A DNA stretch of 64,000 nt from positions 1,054,001 to 1,118,000 of the forward strand of contig NZ_JABFCS010000001.1 in assembly GCF_013087525.1 (NCBI RefSeq), in the 5' to 3' direction. This document shows positions 45,719-55,120 of the stretch, piece by piece. The position numbers and the translations under genes were made by a program. The notes under the pieces were generated by a model. The model was not told where the DNA came from and did not search any database. It worked only from the letters and a program-made list of their open reading frames with translations. This DNA comes from Ramlibacter montanisoli. Its GTDB lineage: Bacteria; Pseudomonadota; Gammaproteobacteria; Burkholderiales; Burkholderiaceae_C. Each line of letters starts with the position of its first letter. The first letter of the stretch is position 1.

Positions 45719-48183
45719 CCATCCTGAAGACGAGAACGTCGCGCCGCACGTTCCTGCAGGCGACCGGAGCCGCCGGGGCGGCCGCGGGCGCCGCGCATCT
45801 GGGCGGACTGACGACCGCCGGCGAGGCGCAGGCAGCAGCCGCCAAGGGAGACGGCAAGACGGTCGTGACCAAGAGCATCTGCGCGCAGTGCCCGGCCCGC
45901 TGCGGCATCGACGTGCACACCACGGACGGCCGCGTGCACGGCATCTACGGCAATCCGGACCACCCGATCTCCAACGGCAAGCTGTGCCCCAAGGGGCCGC
46001 TGGGCCTGTACGTGCTGTACGACCCCGACCGCGTGAAGGGGCCGATGAAGCGCACCAACCCGGCCAAGGGCCGGAACGAGGACCCGAAGTTCGTGCCGGT
46101 GTCCTGGGACGAGGCGCTCAACACCGTGGCGGCTCGCCTGAACACCCTGCGCGAGAAGAACGAGGCGCACCGCTTCGCCCTGCTGTTCGGCCGGGGCTGG
46201 GGTGCTTCCGAAGTGGGCGTGCCGATCAACAGCTTCGCCGCGCTCTACGGCTCGCCCAACGTCGGCATCGGCCACTCCTCGCTGTGCTCGGACGGCTCGG
46301 TGCTGGCCAAGCAGTGCACCGACGGCAATGCCTCGTACAACTCCTACGACTACCGCAACGCCAACTACCTGCTGATGTTCGGGGCCAACTTCCTGGAAGC
46401 CTTCCGCCCGTACAACAACAACATGCAGGTGTGGGGCTACATCCGCGGCGACAAGGCGCCGAAGACGCGCGTGACCGCGGTGGACGTGCACATGAACCAG
46501 ACGCTGGCGGCGGCCGACCGCGGGCTGATGGTCAAGCCCGGCACCGACGGCGCGCTGGCGCTGGCCATCGCCCACGTGATCCTCACCGAAGGCCTGTGGG
46601 AGCGCAGCTTCGTCGGCGACTTCGCCGACGGCGTCAACCAGTTCAAGTCCGGCCAGGCGGTCGAGCCCGGTGCCTTCCGCGAGAAGTGGGTGCACGGCCT
46701 GGTGGACTGGTGGAACGCGGAGCTGAAGGACCGCACGCCGCGCTGGGCCGCCGGCGTCACCACGCTGGCCGAGCGCGACATCGTCGCCACCGCGCGCGAG
46801 TTCGGCTCGACCCGGCCGGCCATCGCGCTGTTCGAGCGCGGCGCGCACAACCACAGCAACGGCGTCTACAACGGCATGGCGATCCACACGCTCAACGCGC
46901 TGGTGGGCTCGCTCTATTCGGAAGGCGGCCTCGCCTACCAGATGGGCCCGGCCTACGGCGACATGCCGGTCAAGGAGGACGAGTTCAAGGACGCGCTGTC
47001 CAAGCCGACCCAGCCGCGCATCGACCTCAAGGGCCATGCGGACGGCTATCCGCTGGCCAAGAACATGATCCAGGAGATCCCGAAGAACCACCTGGCCGGC
47101 AAGCCCTACAAGCTGGACACGGTCATGTTCTACATGACCAACCCGGTGTTCTCGGCGCCCAACGCCACCGAGTGGGAAAGGATGATGAAGGAGACCTTCG
47201 TCATCGACACCTCGCCCTTCCCGAGCGAGACCTCGATGTACGCGGACCTGATCCTGCCGGACCACACCTACCTGGAGCGGCTGCAGGACGCGCCCACCTA
47301 TCCCTTCCAGGGCTTCCCGCTGGCGCAGCTGCGCACGCCCGCCGTCAAGCCGCTGTACGACACGAAGTACTTCGGCGACACGCTGATCGAGATCGGCAAG
47401 CGCATCAAGGCGCCGATGGCGGGCTACTACAAGGCCATCGACAACACCGAGAACATCATCCGCCACCTGGCCAAGGGCTTCGAGAAGCAGCCGGGCGACA
47501 ACGGCGTGAACAGCTTCGAGAGCTGGAAGGAAAAGGGGGTCTGGTACAGGAAGCCCTACCACTGGCGCCAGGTGCGGGGCGACTTCTTCGAATGGGACGG
47601 CAAGGCCTATGCGAAGGCCATGTCGCCGGAGGAAGTGAAGGCCAAGCTGCTGAAGACGCCGTCGGGCAAGTTCGAGATCCGCTCCAGCTACCTGGAGAAG
47701 AACGCGGCCTACGTGACCAGGCACTTCGGCATGCCCGCCGAGAAGGTGGGCTATCCGCAGTGGGTCGAGCCGCGCCACACCGGCGGCGGCGACCTGCACT
47801 TCATCACGCCCAAGAACGCGCTGCATGCCGAAGGCCGCAGCGCCAACATGCCGCACGCGATCGCGCTCATGCAGCCCGCCGCGGGCGGCCAGCGCCAGAC
47901 GCTGATGGAGATGCATCCCGACACCGCGCGCGCCCGCGGCATCCGCGACGGCGACACGGTGAAGGTGTCCACCGACCTCGGCAGCATCACGGCCGTGGTG
48001 CGCGTGACGCAGCTCACGCGGCCCGACACGGTGGTGCTGCCCTTCGAGCACGGCCACTGGGCGCACGGGCGCTGGGCCAAGGGCCGCGGCAGCTTCGTCG
48101 ACTCGATCGTCGGCAACCAGTCGGACCGCATTTCCGGGATGGCCAGCTACTACACGGCCAAGGTCAAGGTCGAACGGGCCTGA
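45715..48183 (+). CDS. arxA: Molybdopterin oxidoreductase catalytic subunit, ArxA/ArrA family
   Basis: Predicted periplasmic arsenite oxidase (ArxA) or arsenate reductase (ArrA). 822 residues with a Tat signal (SRRTFLQATG, residues 9-18). The [4Fe-4S] site is C56-x2-C59-x3-C63-x27-C91. The Mo ligand is predicted to be Cys191 in GIGHSSLCSDGS. Long stretches match the ArrA/ArxA clade: FGRGWGASEVG, AFRPYNNNMQVWGYIRG, VDVHMNQTLAAADR, VKPGTDGALALAIAHVILTE, SFVGDF. Context (Fe-S, NrfD, TorD subunits, XSR regulators, arsR and ACR3 nearby) favours ArxA. Direction of catalysis cannot be read from sequence alone. Confidence 0.82.
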   Translation: MTILKTRTSRRTFLQATGAAGAAAGAAHLGGLTTAGEAQAAAAKGDGKTVVTKSICAQCPARCGIDVHTTDGRVHGIYGNPDHPISNGKLCPKGPLGLYVLYDPDRVKGPMKRTNPAKGRNEDPKFVPVSWDEALNTVAARLNTLREKNEAHRFALLFGRGWGASEVGVPINSFAALYGSPNVGIGHSSLCSDGSVLAKQCTDGNASYNSYDYRNANYLLMFGANFLEAFRPYNNNMQVWGYIRGDKAPKTRVTAVDVHMNQTLAAADRGLMVKPGTDGALALAIAHVILTEGLWERSFVGDFADGVNQFKSGQAVEPGAFREKWVHGLVDWWNAELKDRTPRWAAGVTTLAERDIVATAREFGSTRPAIALFERGAHNHSNGVYNGMAIHTLNALVGSLYSEGGLAYQMGPAYGDMPVKEDEFKDALSKPTQPRIDLKGHADGYPLAKNMIQEIPKNHLAGKPYKLDTVMFYMTNPVFSAPNATEWERMMKETFVIDTSPFPSETSMYADLILPDHTYLERLQDAPTYPFQGFPLAQLRTPAVKPLYDTKYFGDTLIEIGKRIKAPMAGYYKAIDNTENIIRHLAKGFEKQPGDNGVNSFESWKEKGVWYRKPYHWRQVRGDFFEWDGKAYAKAMSPEEVKAKLLKTPSGKFEIRSSYLEKNAAYVTRHFGMPAEKVGYPQWVEPRHTGGGDLHFITPKNALHAEGRSANMPHAIALMQPAAGGQRQTLMEMHPDTARARGIRDGDTVKVSTDLGSITAVVRVTQLTRPDTVVLPFEHGHWAHGRWAKGRGSFVDSIVGNQSDRISGMASYYTAKVKVERA

Positions 48184-48207
48184 TGCCCACCATCACAGGA
48201 GACAGAC

Positions 48208-48978
48208 ATGGCTAAGTGGGGAATGGTCATCGACCTCGAGAAGTGCGCCGGCTGCCAGGCCTGCACCACCTCGTGCCAGATGGAGAACACGCGCCAGCCG
48301 GGCGAGAACTGGCAGGACGTGCTGTATTACACCGAGGGCAGCTTCCCGAGCGCGGAACTGAAATGGTTCCCGCGCCCGTGCATGCACTGCGAGGAGCCTT
48401 CGTGCGCCGCGGTCTGCCCGACCAAGGCGACCTACAAGGACCCGGACGGCTTCGTGCTGGTGGACTGGGACAAGTGCATCGGCTGCAAGTTCTGCATGGT
48501 GGCGTGCCCCTATGGCGCGCGCTTCTACACCGACGAGAAGGCCGCCGTCGAGCCCGGCGTGAAGAGCGTGTTCCCGGGCGACCGCTCGCGGCAGTGGAAC
48601 CCGCCCTGGAAGATGCCGGATGCGCGCGAGGACATGGCCAAGGGCGTGGGCGTGCAGCCGCCGGGCGTGGTGTCCAAGTGCACCTTCTGCAACCACCGCG
48701 TATCCAAGGCACCGGCCGGCACCATGGACCTGGATCCGGCGAACCCCGCCACGCGCGACTTCACGCCGGCGTGCGTGGTGACCTGCGCACCGGGCGCCCG
48801 CGTGTTCGGCGACCTGGGCAACCCGAACAGCCAGGTGAGCCGCCTGATCGCCGACCGCGGCGGCGTGCGCCTGCTGGACCACACCGGCAACAAGCCGCAG
48901 GTCTATTACCTCTCGGGCGGTTCCGCCGGCGCCGTGCCGGCCACCCGCGCCACGCACAAGGGCCAAGGAGAAGCATGA
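48208..48978 (+). CDS. arxB: Four-cluster [4Fe-4S] electron-transfer subunit (ArxB/DmsB type)
   Basis: A 256-residue ferredoxin-like subunit with four cysteine groups: CAGCQACTTSCQ, CMHCEEPSCAAVCPT, CIGCKFCMVACPYGA and CTFCNHR...CVVTCAPGA. No signal peptide: it would be exported with the Tat-carrying catalytic subunit. It bridges the Mo subunit and the membrane quinone subunit. It begins 25 bp after the catalytic gene with AGGAGAC before the ATG, and its stop overlaps the next start (ATGATG). Confidence 0.92.
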   Translation: MAKWGMVIDLEKCAGCQACTTSCQMENTRQPGENWQDVLYYTEGSFPSAELKWFPRPCMHCEEPSCAAVCPTKATYKDPDGFVLVDWDKCIGCKFCMVACPYGARFYTDEKAAVEPGVKSVFPGDRSRQWNPPWKMPDAREDMAKGVGVQPPGVVSKCTFCNHRVSKAPAGTMDLDPANPATRDFTPACVVTCAPGARVFGDLGNPNSQVSRLIADRGGVRLLDHTGNKPQVYYLSGGSAGAVPATRATHKGQGEA

Positions 48979-50122
48979 TGATCACGCACAACAAGGTTCC
49001 GGGGCCGGTCAACACGGTCCTGCTCGTGGCGGGCATCGGCCTGCTGGCCAGCCTCGCAATCGCGCTGGGTGCGCTGCTGACGCAAGGCCACGCCGCCTTC
49101 AACACGGCCAGCCACGGCGTCACCTGGGGCCTGCCGGTCGCGGTGTACGTCTTCTTCGTGCTGACCTCCACCGGCCTGACCTTCGTCGCCTCGCTGGCGA
49201 TGGTGTTCGGCTTCAAGGCCTTCTACCCCATCGCCAAGCGCTGCATCTGGCTGGCGCTCGCCACACTGGTCGCCGGCTTCGCGACGCTCGCGCTCGAACT
49301 GGGGCACCCGTTCCGCATGCTGTGGGCCATCCCGCTGAACTTCCAGGTGAAGTCGCCGCTGCTGTGGATGGGCGTGTTCTACGCGGCCTACCTGGTGCTG
49401 CTGCTGCTGAAGTTCCGCAAGGTCAATGGCGGCGACTGGAGCAGCACCACCTCGCGCCGGCTCGGGGCGTGGTCCTTCGCCACCGACCTGCTGGCCAGCG
49501 CCACGCTGGGCGCGGTGTTCGGCATGATGGCCATGCGGCCCTTCTGGTACGGCCCGCTGATGCCGCTGTTCTTCCTGGTCACGGCCTGCGTGTCCGGCGG
49601 CGCCTTCGCCATCCTCATCACCTACCTCGCCTACGGCAGCCAGCAGGCCATGCCCCGCAGGTGCGCACGCTGGTGACGGGCGCCTTGCCCAAGGTCTTCG
49701 CGGGGGTGCTGGCGGTGGCGCTGCTGGCCTCCGTCTCGCGCGCGGCCAACGGCCTGTGGAGCAACGCGGACGGCCTGCAGGTGTGGCAGCAGGTCGTGCG
49801 CGGGCCCTGGTTCTGGCTGGAGATCGGCGGGCTGGCCGCGGCCTTCTTGCTGATGGCCAACGCGGGCCTGCGCATCCGCCAGGGCGCGCAGCTGGCGGCG
49901 GCCCTGCTGGCCGTGGGCGCCGCGGCGATCGGCCGCTACGAGTTCGTCATCGGCGGACAGCTGGTGCCCATGTTCAAGGGCTCGTGGGTGCAGGGCCTGG
50001 TGCAATACACGCCCTCGGGCACGGAATGGATGCTGGCGCTGATGGCCGTGTCGCTCGTCTTCGTGGTGTACGCGCTGGGCGAGCGCCTGCTGGACCTTTC
50101 CGCCACGCCCGACACGGCCTGA
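48975..50122 (+). CDS. arxC: NrfD/PsrC-type membrane subunit (ArxC-like), frame broken once
   Basis: Integral membrane quinone-reactive subunit with eight or more helices (VNTVLLVAGIGLLASLAIALGALL, VAVYVFFVLTSTGLTFVASLAM, ATLVAGFATLALELGHPFRM in the first half). The frame breaks in a C4 run at 49653-49656: the open frame ends prematurely, while the next continues VRTLVTGALPKVFAGVLAVALLA through EWMLALMAVSLVFVVYALGE. One extra C gives 382 residues, normal for NrfD proteins. It links the periplasmic Mo/Fe-S pair to the quinone pool, so arsenite oxidation could feed photosynthetic or nitrate/oxygen respiration chains. Confidence 0.85.
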
Positions 50123-50148
50123 GCCGCGGCAAAGCGCAGGAGCCCCCG

Positions 50149-50961
50149 ATGAACACGGACGAAGAAGCAGCGGCACGGGCCGACCTGTACCTGGCGCTCG
50201 CGACGGCCTTCCAGGTGCCGCACCTGGCGGGCTTCGCGGAAGCCATGCGCCTGCACCTGGCCGACGACCTGCAGGAGCTGGCCGGCGAGCTGGGGCTGGA
50301 CTGCGGGGAAGCCGTGTCGCAGCTGCGCGAGGAGATGGCGCGCGTGCCGGACCAGCTCGCGCTGCTGCAGTGCTACAGCGCCTTGTTCCTTGCCACGTCC
50401 GCGCCGGCCTGGATCAACGTGGGGCGCTACCTGGACGGCGCCCTCAATGGCGGCACGGTGCGGGCGATGGAAGAGGCCTACCTCGCGTGCGGGCTGGTGC
50501 GCAACGCCGCCCTGCGGGACCTGCCGGACCATCTCTCCGTGGTGCTGGAATTCCTGTCCGGATTGTACGGGGCCATGGCCGAGGGGACACCCGCGGTGGA
50601 CCCCGGCCACTTCCTGTACGGCCTGGTCGCGCCCTGGATGGCCCGCTTCGAGGGCGACCTGGCCCATGCAGCGGCGCAGGACCCGCAGCCGAATCCCTAC
50701 CATCCGCTCGCCCGCATCCTGTGCGCCGCCGTCCAGCGCCACGCGGTGGAGCCGCCCATGGATCCGGCGCTGCGCCGCAAGCACCAGGCCATGCTGCGCG
50801 CGCGCGGCATGTACGCGGCGCGCGGCATCACGGCGGAGGACCTGGAGGAGATCCGCGCCAAGCTGCAGGAGCGCGGGCTCTCCACCGCGCACATTCCCGC
50901 CTCGGCGGAGGAAGCCGCGCAGCGGCTGCAGTTGGCGACGGGCCGCGCGGCCCACGCCTGA
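50149..50961 (+). CDS. arxD: TorD/DmsD-family assembly chaperone (ArxD-like)
   Basis: A 270-residue helical protein: RADLYLALATAFQVPHLAGFAEAM, YSALFLATSAPAWINVGRYLDGAL and the TorD-like EFLSGLYGAMA...DPGHFLYGLVAPWM with downstream PYHPLARILCAAVQ. Such chaperones bind Tat signals and aid insertion of the molybdenum cofactor. Position after the membrane subunit and before mobB matches arxD. A GCAGGAG ribosome site precedes the ATG at 50149. The C-terminal 60 residues are charged and helical and somewhat longer than in TorD itself. Confidence 0.78.
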   Translation: MNTDEEAAARADLYLALATAFQVPHLAGFAEAMRLHLADDLQELAGELGLDCGEAVSQLREEMARVPDQLALLQCYSALFLATSAPAWINVGRYLDGALNGGTVRAMEEAYLACGLVRNAALRDLPDHLSVVLEFLSGLYGAMAEGTPAVDPGHFLYGLVAPWMARFEGDLAHAAAQDPQPNPYHPLARILCAAVQRHAVEPPMDPALRRKHQAMLRARGMYAARGITAEDLEEIRAKLQERGLSTAHIPASAEEAAQRLQLATGRAAHA

Positions 50962-50971
50962 AGGAGCCGGC

Positions 50972-51544
50972 ATGAAGGTCTTCGGCATCGCCGGCCACTC
51001 CGGCATGGGCAAGACGACGCTGCTGGAGCGGCTGTTGCCCGAGCTGCGCGCGCGCTCCCTGCGCGTCTCGCTGGTCAAGCAGAGCGGCAAGGACATCGAG
51101 GTGGACCGGCCAGGCAAGGACTCCTGGCGCCTGCGCGAGGCCGGCTGCCACGAGGTGCTGCTGCTCGGGACCCGGCGCTGGGCCCTGATGCGCGAGCTGC
51201 CGCCGGCGCAGGAGCCCTCGCTGGAAGAACTGCTCGCGCGCCTGGACACCTGCGACCTGGTGCTGGTCGAAGGCTTCCGCCATGGCGACCTGCCCAAGCT
51301 CGAGGTCTGGCGCGCCGCGGAGGGCAGGGCGCCGCTGGCGCCCGGGCTGGACATCCGCGCGGTGGCGGCGCCGGCCGCCGATGCGCGCGCCCTGCGTGCC
51401 CTGTCACCGAACTGCCGGCGCCTGCGCCTGGAGGACACCCACGCGATCGCCGACTTCGTGCTCGCCGCGGCACGGCCGGTCCGCGGCGTGGAGTCTGCCA
51501 TCCCGCGCTACCAGTTGCACGCCACCGCCCGCACGCTCCAGTAG
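50972..51544 (+). CDS. mobB: Molybdopterin-guanine dinucleotide biosynthesis protein MobB
   Basis: A 190-residue P-loop GTPase with Walker A GHSGMGKTT at residues 8-16, SLVKQSGKDIEVDRPGKDSWRLREAG (MobB signature with DRPGKDS) and LVEGFRHGDLPKLEVWR. It assists MobA in making the bis-MGD cofactor of DMSO-reductase-family enzymes, so its inclusion at the end of this operon fits a dedicated cofactor supply. It starts 10 bp after the chaperone gene, with AAGGAG upstream. Confidence 0.9.
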   Translation: MKVFGIAGHSGMGKTTLLERLLPELRARSLRVSLVKQSGKDIEVDRPGKDSWRLREAGCHEVLLLGTRRWALMRELPPAQEPSLEELLARLDTCDLVLVEGFRHGDLPKLEVWRAAEGRAPLAPGLDIRAVAAPAADARALRALSPNCRRLRLEDTHAIADFVLAAARPVRGVESAIPRYQLHATARTLQ

Positions 51545-51575
51545 CGCCCACCCCTCGCCGGTGGGGCCTTTCCAG

Positions 51576-51595
51576 ATTTCGATAGAATTCGAAAT
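51576..51595. promoter_or_regulatory. ArsR operator with embedded -10 box
   Basis: ATTTCGA-TAGAAT-TCGAAAT: perfect 7-bp arms around TAGAAT (51583-51588), ending at the base before the arsR ATG. Binding of ArsR would cover the -10 box directly; transcription would begin close to the start codon. Confidence 0.65.
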
Positions 51596-51922
51596 ATGGA
51601 AGAGAACTCCGCCGTCGCCTGCCTCGCGGCCCTGGCCCAGCCCGTTCGCCTGCGCGTCTTCCGCGCGCTGGTCGGCACCGGCCCGGGCGGCATGACGCCC
51701 ACCTCATTGGGCGCGATGCTCGACGTCCCGCCTTCCACGCTGTCCTTCCACCTCAAGGAACTGATGCACGCCGGCCTGGTGCAGCAGGAGAGGGACGGGC
51801 GCAACCTGATCTACCGCGCGGCGCTGGACCGCATGTCCACGCTGATGGACTACCTCGCCGCCCACTGCTGCCTGGGCGCCGGCTGCGAGGAGATCACCGC
51901 CGTTTCCTGCCGCAAATGCTGA
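51596..51922 (+). CDS. arsR: ArsR family arsenite-responsive repressor
   Basis: A 108-residue winged HTH protein (LAALAQPVRLRVFRALVG, LGAMLDVPPSTLSFHLKELMHAGLV, RDGRNLIYRA). It lacks the classic ELCVCDL site but has a C-terminal cysteine cluster, C91-C92 and C97 plus C105 and C108 (HCCLGAGC...SCRKC), the position used for As(III) binding in the Acidithiobacillus-type ArsR. It precedes an ACR3 arsenite pump by 10 bp and has a palindrome over its own -10 box, so autorepression lifted by arsenite is expected. Confidence 0.9.
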   Translation: MEENSAVACLAALAQPVRLRVFRALVGTGPGGMTPTSLGAMLDVPPSTLSFHLKELMHAGLVQQERDGRNLIYRAALDRMSTLMDYLAAHCCLGAGCEEITAVSCRKC

Positions 51923-51932
51923 ACCCCTGCCG

Positions 51933-53004
51933 ATGAACCTCTTCGAACGCTACCTGACCGTCTGGGTCTTCCTCTGCATCGTCGCCGGCATCGCGCTCGG
52001 CCAGTTCTTCCCCTCTGTCTTCCAGGCCGTCGGCCGCATGGAAGTGGCCAGCGTCAACCTGCCGGTCGGACTGCTGATCTGGGTGATGATCATCCCGATG
52101 CTGGTGAAGGTGGACTTCGGCGCCTTGCACCAGGTGCGCCGGCACTGGCGCGGCATCGGCGTCACGCTGTTCGTGAACTGGGCGGTGAAGCCCTTCACCA
52201 TGGCGCTGCTCGGGTGGATCTTCATCCGCCACGTGTTCGTGCCCTGGCTGCCGGCCGGCCAGGCCGACAGCTACATCGCCGGCCTGATCCTGCTGGCGGC
52301 CGCCCGTGCACGGCCATGGTGTTCGTGTGGAGCCGGCTGACCTCGGGCCATCCGCTGTTCACGCTGTCCCAGGTGGCGCTGAACGACACCATCATGGTGT
52401 TCGCCTTCGCCCCGATCGTGGCGCTGCTGCTGGGCCTGTCCTCGATCGTGGTGCCCTGGGACACGCTGATCACTTCGGTGGTCCTGTACATCGTGATCCC
52501 GGTCGTGCTGGCGCAGTGTGGCGCAAGAGCCTGCTCAAACGCGGCCAGGCCGCCTTCGACGCCGCGCTGGCGCGCATAGGCCCCTGGTCCATTGCGGCGC
52601 TTCTCGCCACGCTGGTCCTGCTGTTCGCGTTCCAGGGCAAGGCGATCCTGGAGCAGCCGCTGGTGATCGCGATGCTGGCGGTTCCCATCCTGATCCAGGT
52701 CTTCTTCAACTCCGCGCTGGCCTACTGGCTCAATCGCCGGCTGGGCGAGTCGCACAGCGTGGCCTGTCCCTCGGCCCTGATCGGCGCCAGCAACTTCTTC
52801 GAACTGGCGGTGGCTGCCGCCATCAGCCTGTTCGGCTTCGAATCGGGTGCGGCCCTGGCCACCGTGGTGGGCGTGCTGATCGAAGTGCCGGTGATGCTGC
52901 TGGTGGTGCGCGTGGTGAACCGGACCAAGGGCTGGTACGAGGCCGGGCCCGCCGTGCGGCCGCTTCTTTCGGAACCGGGAGTGCTCCATGAACGCGGTCG
53001 TTGA
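51933..53004 (+). CDS. acr3: ACR3 family arsenite efflux permease, frame broken twice
   Basis: Ten-helix arsenite/H+ antiporter. The N-terminal part ([24 protein letters not shown]), the middle with the ACR3 signature around the essential cysteine ([13 protein letters not shown] when corrected) and the C-terminal part ([22 protein letters not shown]) occupy three frames. Missing bases near 52303-52305 (C3 for C4) and 52514-52516 (CAGCTGTGG read as CAGTGTGG) explain both; restored length is 357 residues, normal for ACR3. It follows arsR and overlaps an ATP-grasp-like gene by 17 bp. It provides detoxification for the arx island. Confidence 0.88.
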
Positions 53005-54271
53005 TTCCTTCCTCTCGATCGATGCCCTGAACGCCGGCTGCTTCTGCGTCAGCCTGGACCAGGCGAGCCTGGCCCGCGCGCTGGAGCAGGAGTTCGGCTC
53101 CCCCGCCATCGTGCAACTGGTGCGCGAGCGCTGCCCCTACCTGTTCTCCGCGCGGCCGGTGTTCGTGGCGCACGCGCACATGGAGCGCATGGAAGCCGTG
53201 GTGAAGGCGGTGGAGGCGATGGTGGCGCTGCCGGCCTACCGCGAGCGGGTGCTGGCGCGCGCGCCGGCCATCGCGCGCCATGCGCAGGGCGGCTCGCGCG
53301 GCGTCTTTTTCGGCTACGACTTCCACGTGGCGCAGGACAGCTTCGGCCTCATCGAGGTGAACACCAACGCGGGCGGCGCCATGCTCAACGCGATCCTCGG
53401 GCGGGCGCACCGTGCCTGCTGCGTGCCGGTGGAGCGGCTGGGGCCGTCCGTGGCGAGCGCGGAAGCCTTCGAGCGCGCGATCGTGGACATGTTCCATGCG
53501 GAGTGGCGGCTGGCCGGTCGCACCGGGCCGCTGCGCACGATCGCGATCGTCGACGAGGCGCCCACGGAGCAGTACCTGTATCCCGAGTTCCTGCTGTTCC
53601 AGCGGCTGTTCGAGCGCAATGGCCTGCGGGTGGTGATCGCGGACCCGGGCGAGCTGCGCGTGGAAGGCGATGCGCTGTTCGCCGGCGAGGACAGGGTCGA
53701 CCTGGTCTACAACCGCCTGACCGACTTCTACCTCGAGGCACCTGCGTCGCAGGCGATCCGGCAGTCCTTCGAGGCCGGTGGCGTGGTGCTGACGCCGCAT
53801 CCCCAGGCGCACGCGCTGTACGCCGACAAGCGCAACCTGGCGCTCTTCAGCGATGCGCAGGCGCTGGAGGCGCTCGGCGTGCCGGAAGCAACGCGCGCGG
53901 TGCTGCTCGCGGGCGTACCGCGCACGGTGCTGGTGGATGCGCAGAACGCCGACGAGCTCTGGAGCCGACGCAAGCAGCTGTTCTTCAAGCCTTTCGCCGG
54001 CTACGGCAGCCGCGCCGCCTACCGCGGCGACAAGCTGACGCAGCGCGTCTGGTCCGAGATCATTGCGGGCGGCTACGTGGCCCAGGCCCTGGTGGCGCCC
54101 GGCGAGCGTGCGGTGGACGCATCCGCCGACAGGCCGCTGAAGTTCGACCTGCGCCAGTACGTGTACGACGGCCACGTGCAGTGGAGCGCCGCGCGCGTGT
54201 ACCAGGGGCAGACCACCAACTTCCGCACGCCCGGTGGCGGTTTCGCGCCGGTGTACGCAGGGCCGCCCTGA
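52988..54271 (+). CDS. ATP-grasp-like protein of unknown function in the ars operon
   Basis: A 427-residue soluble protein. Its C-terminal half has ATP-grasp-like features: KPFAGYGSRAAYRG as the glycine-rich nucleotide loop, then YVAQALVAPGERAV and KFDLRQYVYDGHVQW with the metal-binding residues; FGLIEVNTNAGGAML lies in the N-terminal half. This arrangement resembles glutathionylspermidine synthase or other peptide/thiol ligases with ATP-grasp folds, but no specific family was recognised. It overlaps acr3 by 17 bp and so is translated with arsenite efflux. A role in making an arsenic-binding thiol or arsenic-containing compound is only a hypothesis. Confidence 0.65.
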   Translation: MNAVVDSFLSIDALNAGCFCVSLDQASLARALEQEFGSPAIVQLVRERCPYLFSARPVFVAHAHMERMEAVVKAVEAMVALPAYRERVLARAPAIARHAQGGSRGVFFGYDFHVAQDSFGLIEVNTNAGGAMLNAILGRAHRACCVPVERLGPSVASAEAFERAIVDMFHAEWRLAGRTGPLRTIAIVDEAPTEQYLYPEFLLFQRLFERNGLRVVIADPGELRVEGDALFAGEDRVDLVYNRLTDFYLEAPASQAIRQSFEAGGVVLTPHPQAHALYADKRNLALFSDAQALEALGVPEATRAVLLAGVPRTVLVDAQNADELWSRRKQLFFKPFAGYGSRAAYRGDKLTQRVWSEIIAGGYVAQALVAPGERAVDASADRPLKFDLRQYVYDGHVQWSAARVYQGQTTNFRTPGGGFAPVYAGPP

Positions 54272-54278
54272 GCGCGGC

Positions 54279-55111
54279 TCAGAGCATCGCGAGCGGGGAA
54301 GGTCCCGCCGGCGGCGCGAACAAGGCGTCGAGTTCCTGCAGCTCCTCTTTCGACAGAGCGCGTGCGGCGGCCGAGGCGTTCTCCTCCAGCCGCTGCGGGC
54401 TGCCGGTCTTCGGGATCGCGATCACGCCGTCCTGCGCCAGCAGCCAGGCGACCGCCACCTGCGCCGGCGCCATGCCGTGCTTCTTCGCGAAGGCAGCCAG
54501 CGGGCGCTTGCGCAGCAGTCGCCCCTGGTCGAAGGGCGAATATGCCATCACCGGGACGCCGCGCTCGCGCAGCCAGGGGCGCAGGTCCCACTCGATGCCG
54601 CGCTCGCCGAGGTTGTAGAGCACCTGGTTCACCTGGGCGGCGGAACCGCCGGGGTGGCCCAGAGCTGCTGCATCGTCGCGCCATCGAAGTTGCTGACGCC
54701 CCAGTGCCGGATCTTGCCGGCCTGCCGCAGCGCCTCGAAGGCTTCCACGGTCTCCGCCAGCGGCACCGCGCCCGGCCAGTGCAGCAGGTACAGGTCGATC
54801 GCCTCCACGCGCAGGCGCCGCAGGCTGGCCTCGCAGGAGCGATGCATCGCGCGCAGCGAGGCGTTGTGCGGATAGACCTTGCTGACCAGGAAGACCTGGT
54901 CGCGCCGGCCCGCGATGGCTTCGCCCACCAGCCGTTCCGAGCGGCCGTCGCCGTACATCTCCGCCGTGTCCACGAGCGTCAGGCCCAGGTCGATGCCGCG
55001 GCGCAGGGTGGCGATCTCCTCTTGGCGTACCTGCGGGTCGTCGCCGATGTTCCACGTGCCCTGGCCGAGGGCCGGCACGCTTTCGCCGCAGGGCAGCTGG
55101 ATGCGTTTCAC
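54279..55111 (-). CDS. Aldo/keto reductase, frame broken once
   Basis: NADPH-dependent oxidoreductase of the AKR superfamily. First part: GQGTWNIGDD, LVDTAEMYGDGRSERLVGEA (active-site Asp and Tyr), VSKVYPHNAS, YLLHWPG; after a break at about 54651-54654 (G4) the other frame continues VNQVLYNLGERGIEWDLRPW and AIPKTGSPQRLEEN (nucleotide-binding site). One extra base gives 277 residues, normal length. It is convergent with the ATP-grasp-like gene (7 bp between stops) and upstream of two GST genes in reverse. Substrate unknown; 2,5-diketogluconate reductase-like by pattern. Confidence 0.8.
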
Positions 55112-55120
55112 GCGGCCTTC

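Noticed and set aside
45388-48066. An 892-codon open frame antisense to the molybdoenzyme gene
   Set aside because: GC-rich genes with strong third-position bias often leave an open antisense frame. Its translation is rich in Arg, His, Val and Leu without any recognisable domain, while the sense strand encodes a clear ArxA-family enzyme.
45715-48183. Formate dehydrogenase or nitrate reductase catalytic subunit
   Set aside because: No selenocysteine codon or Nap/Nar motifs; the family-specific segments and the arsR/acr3 neighbours point to the ArxA/ArrA clade.
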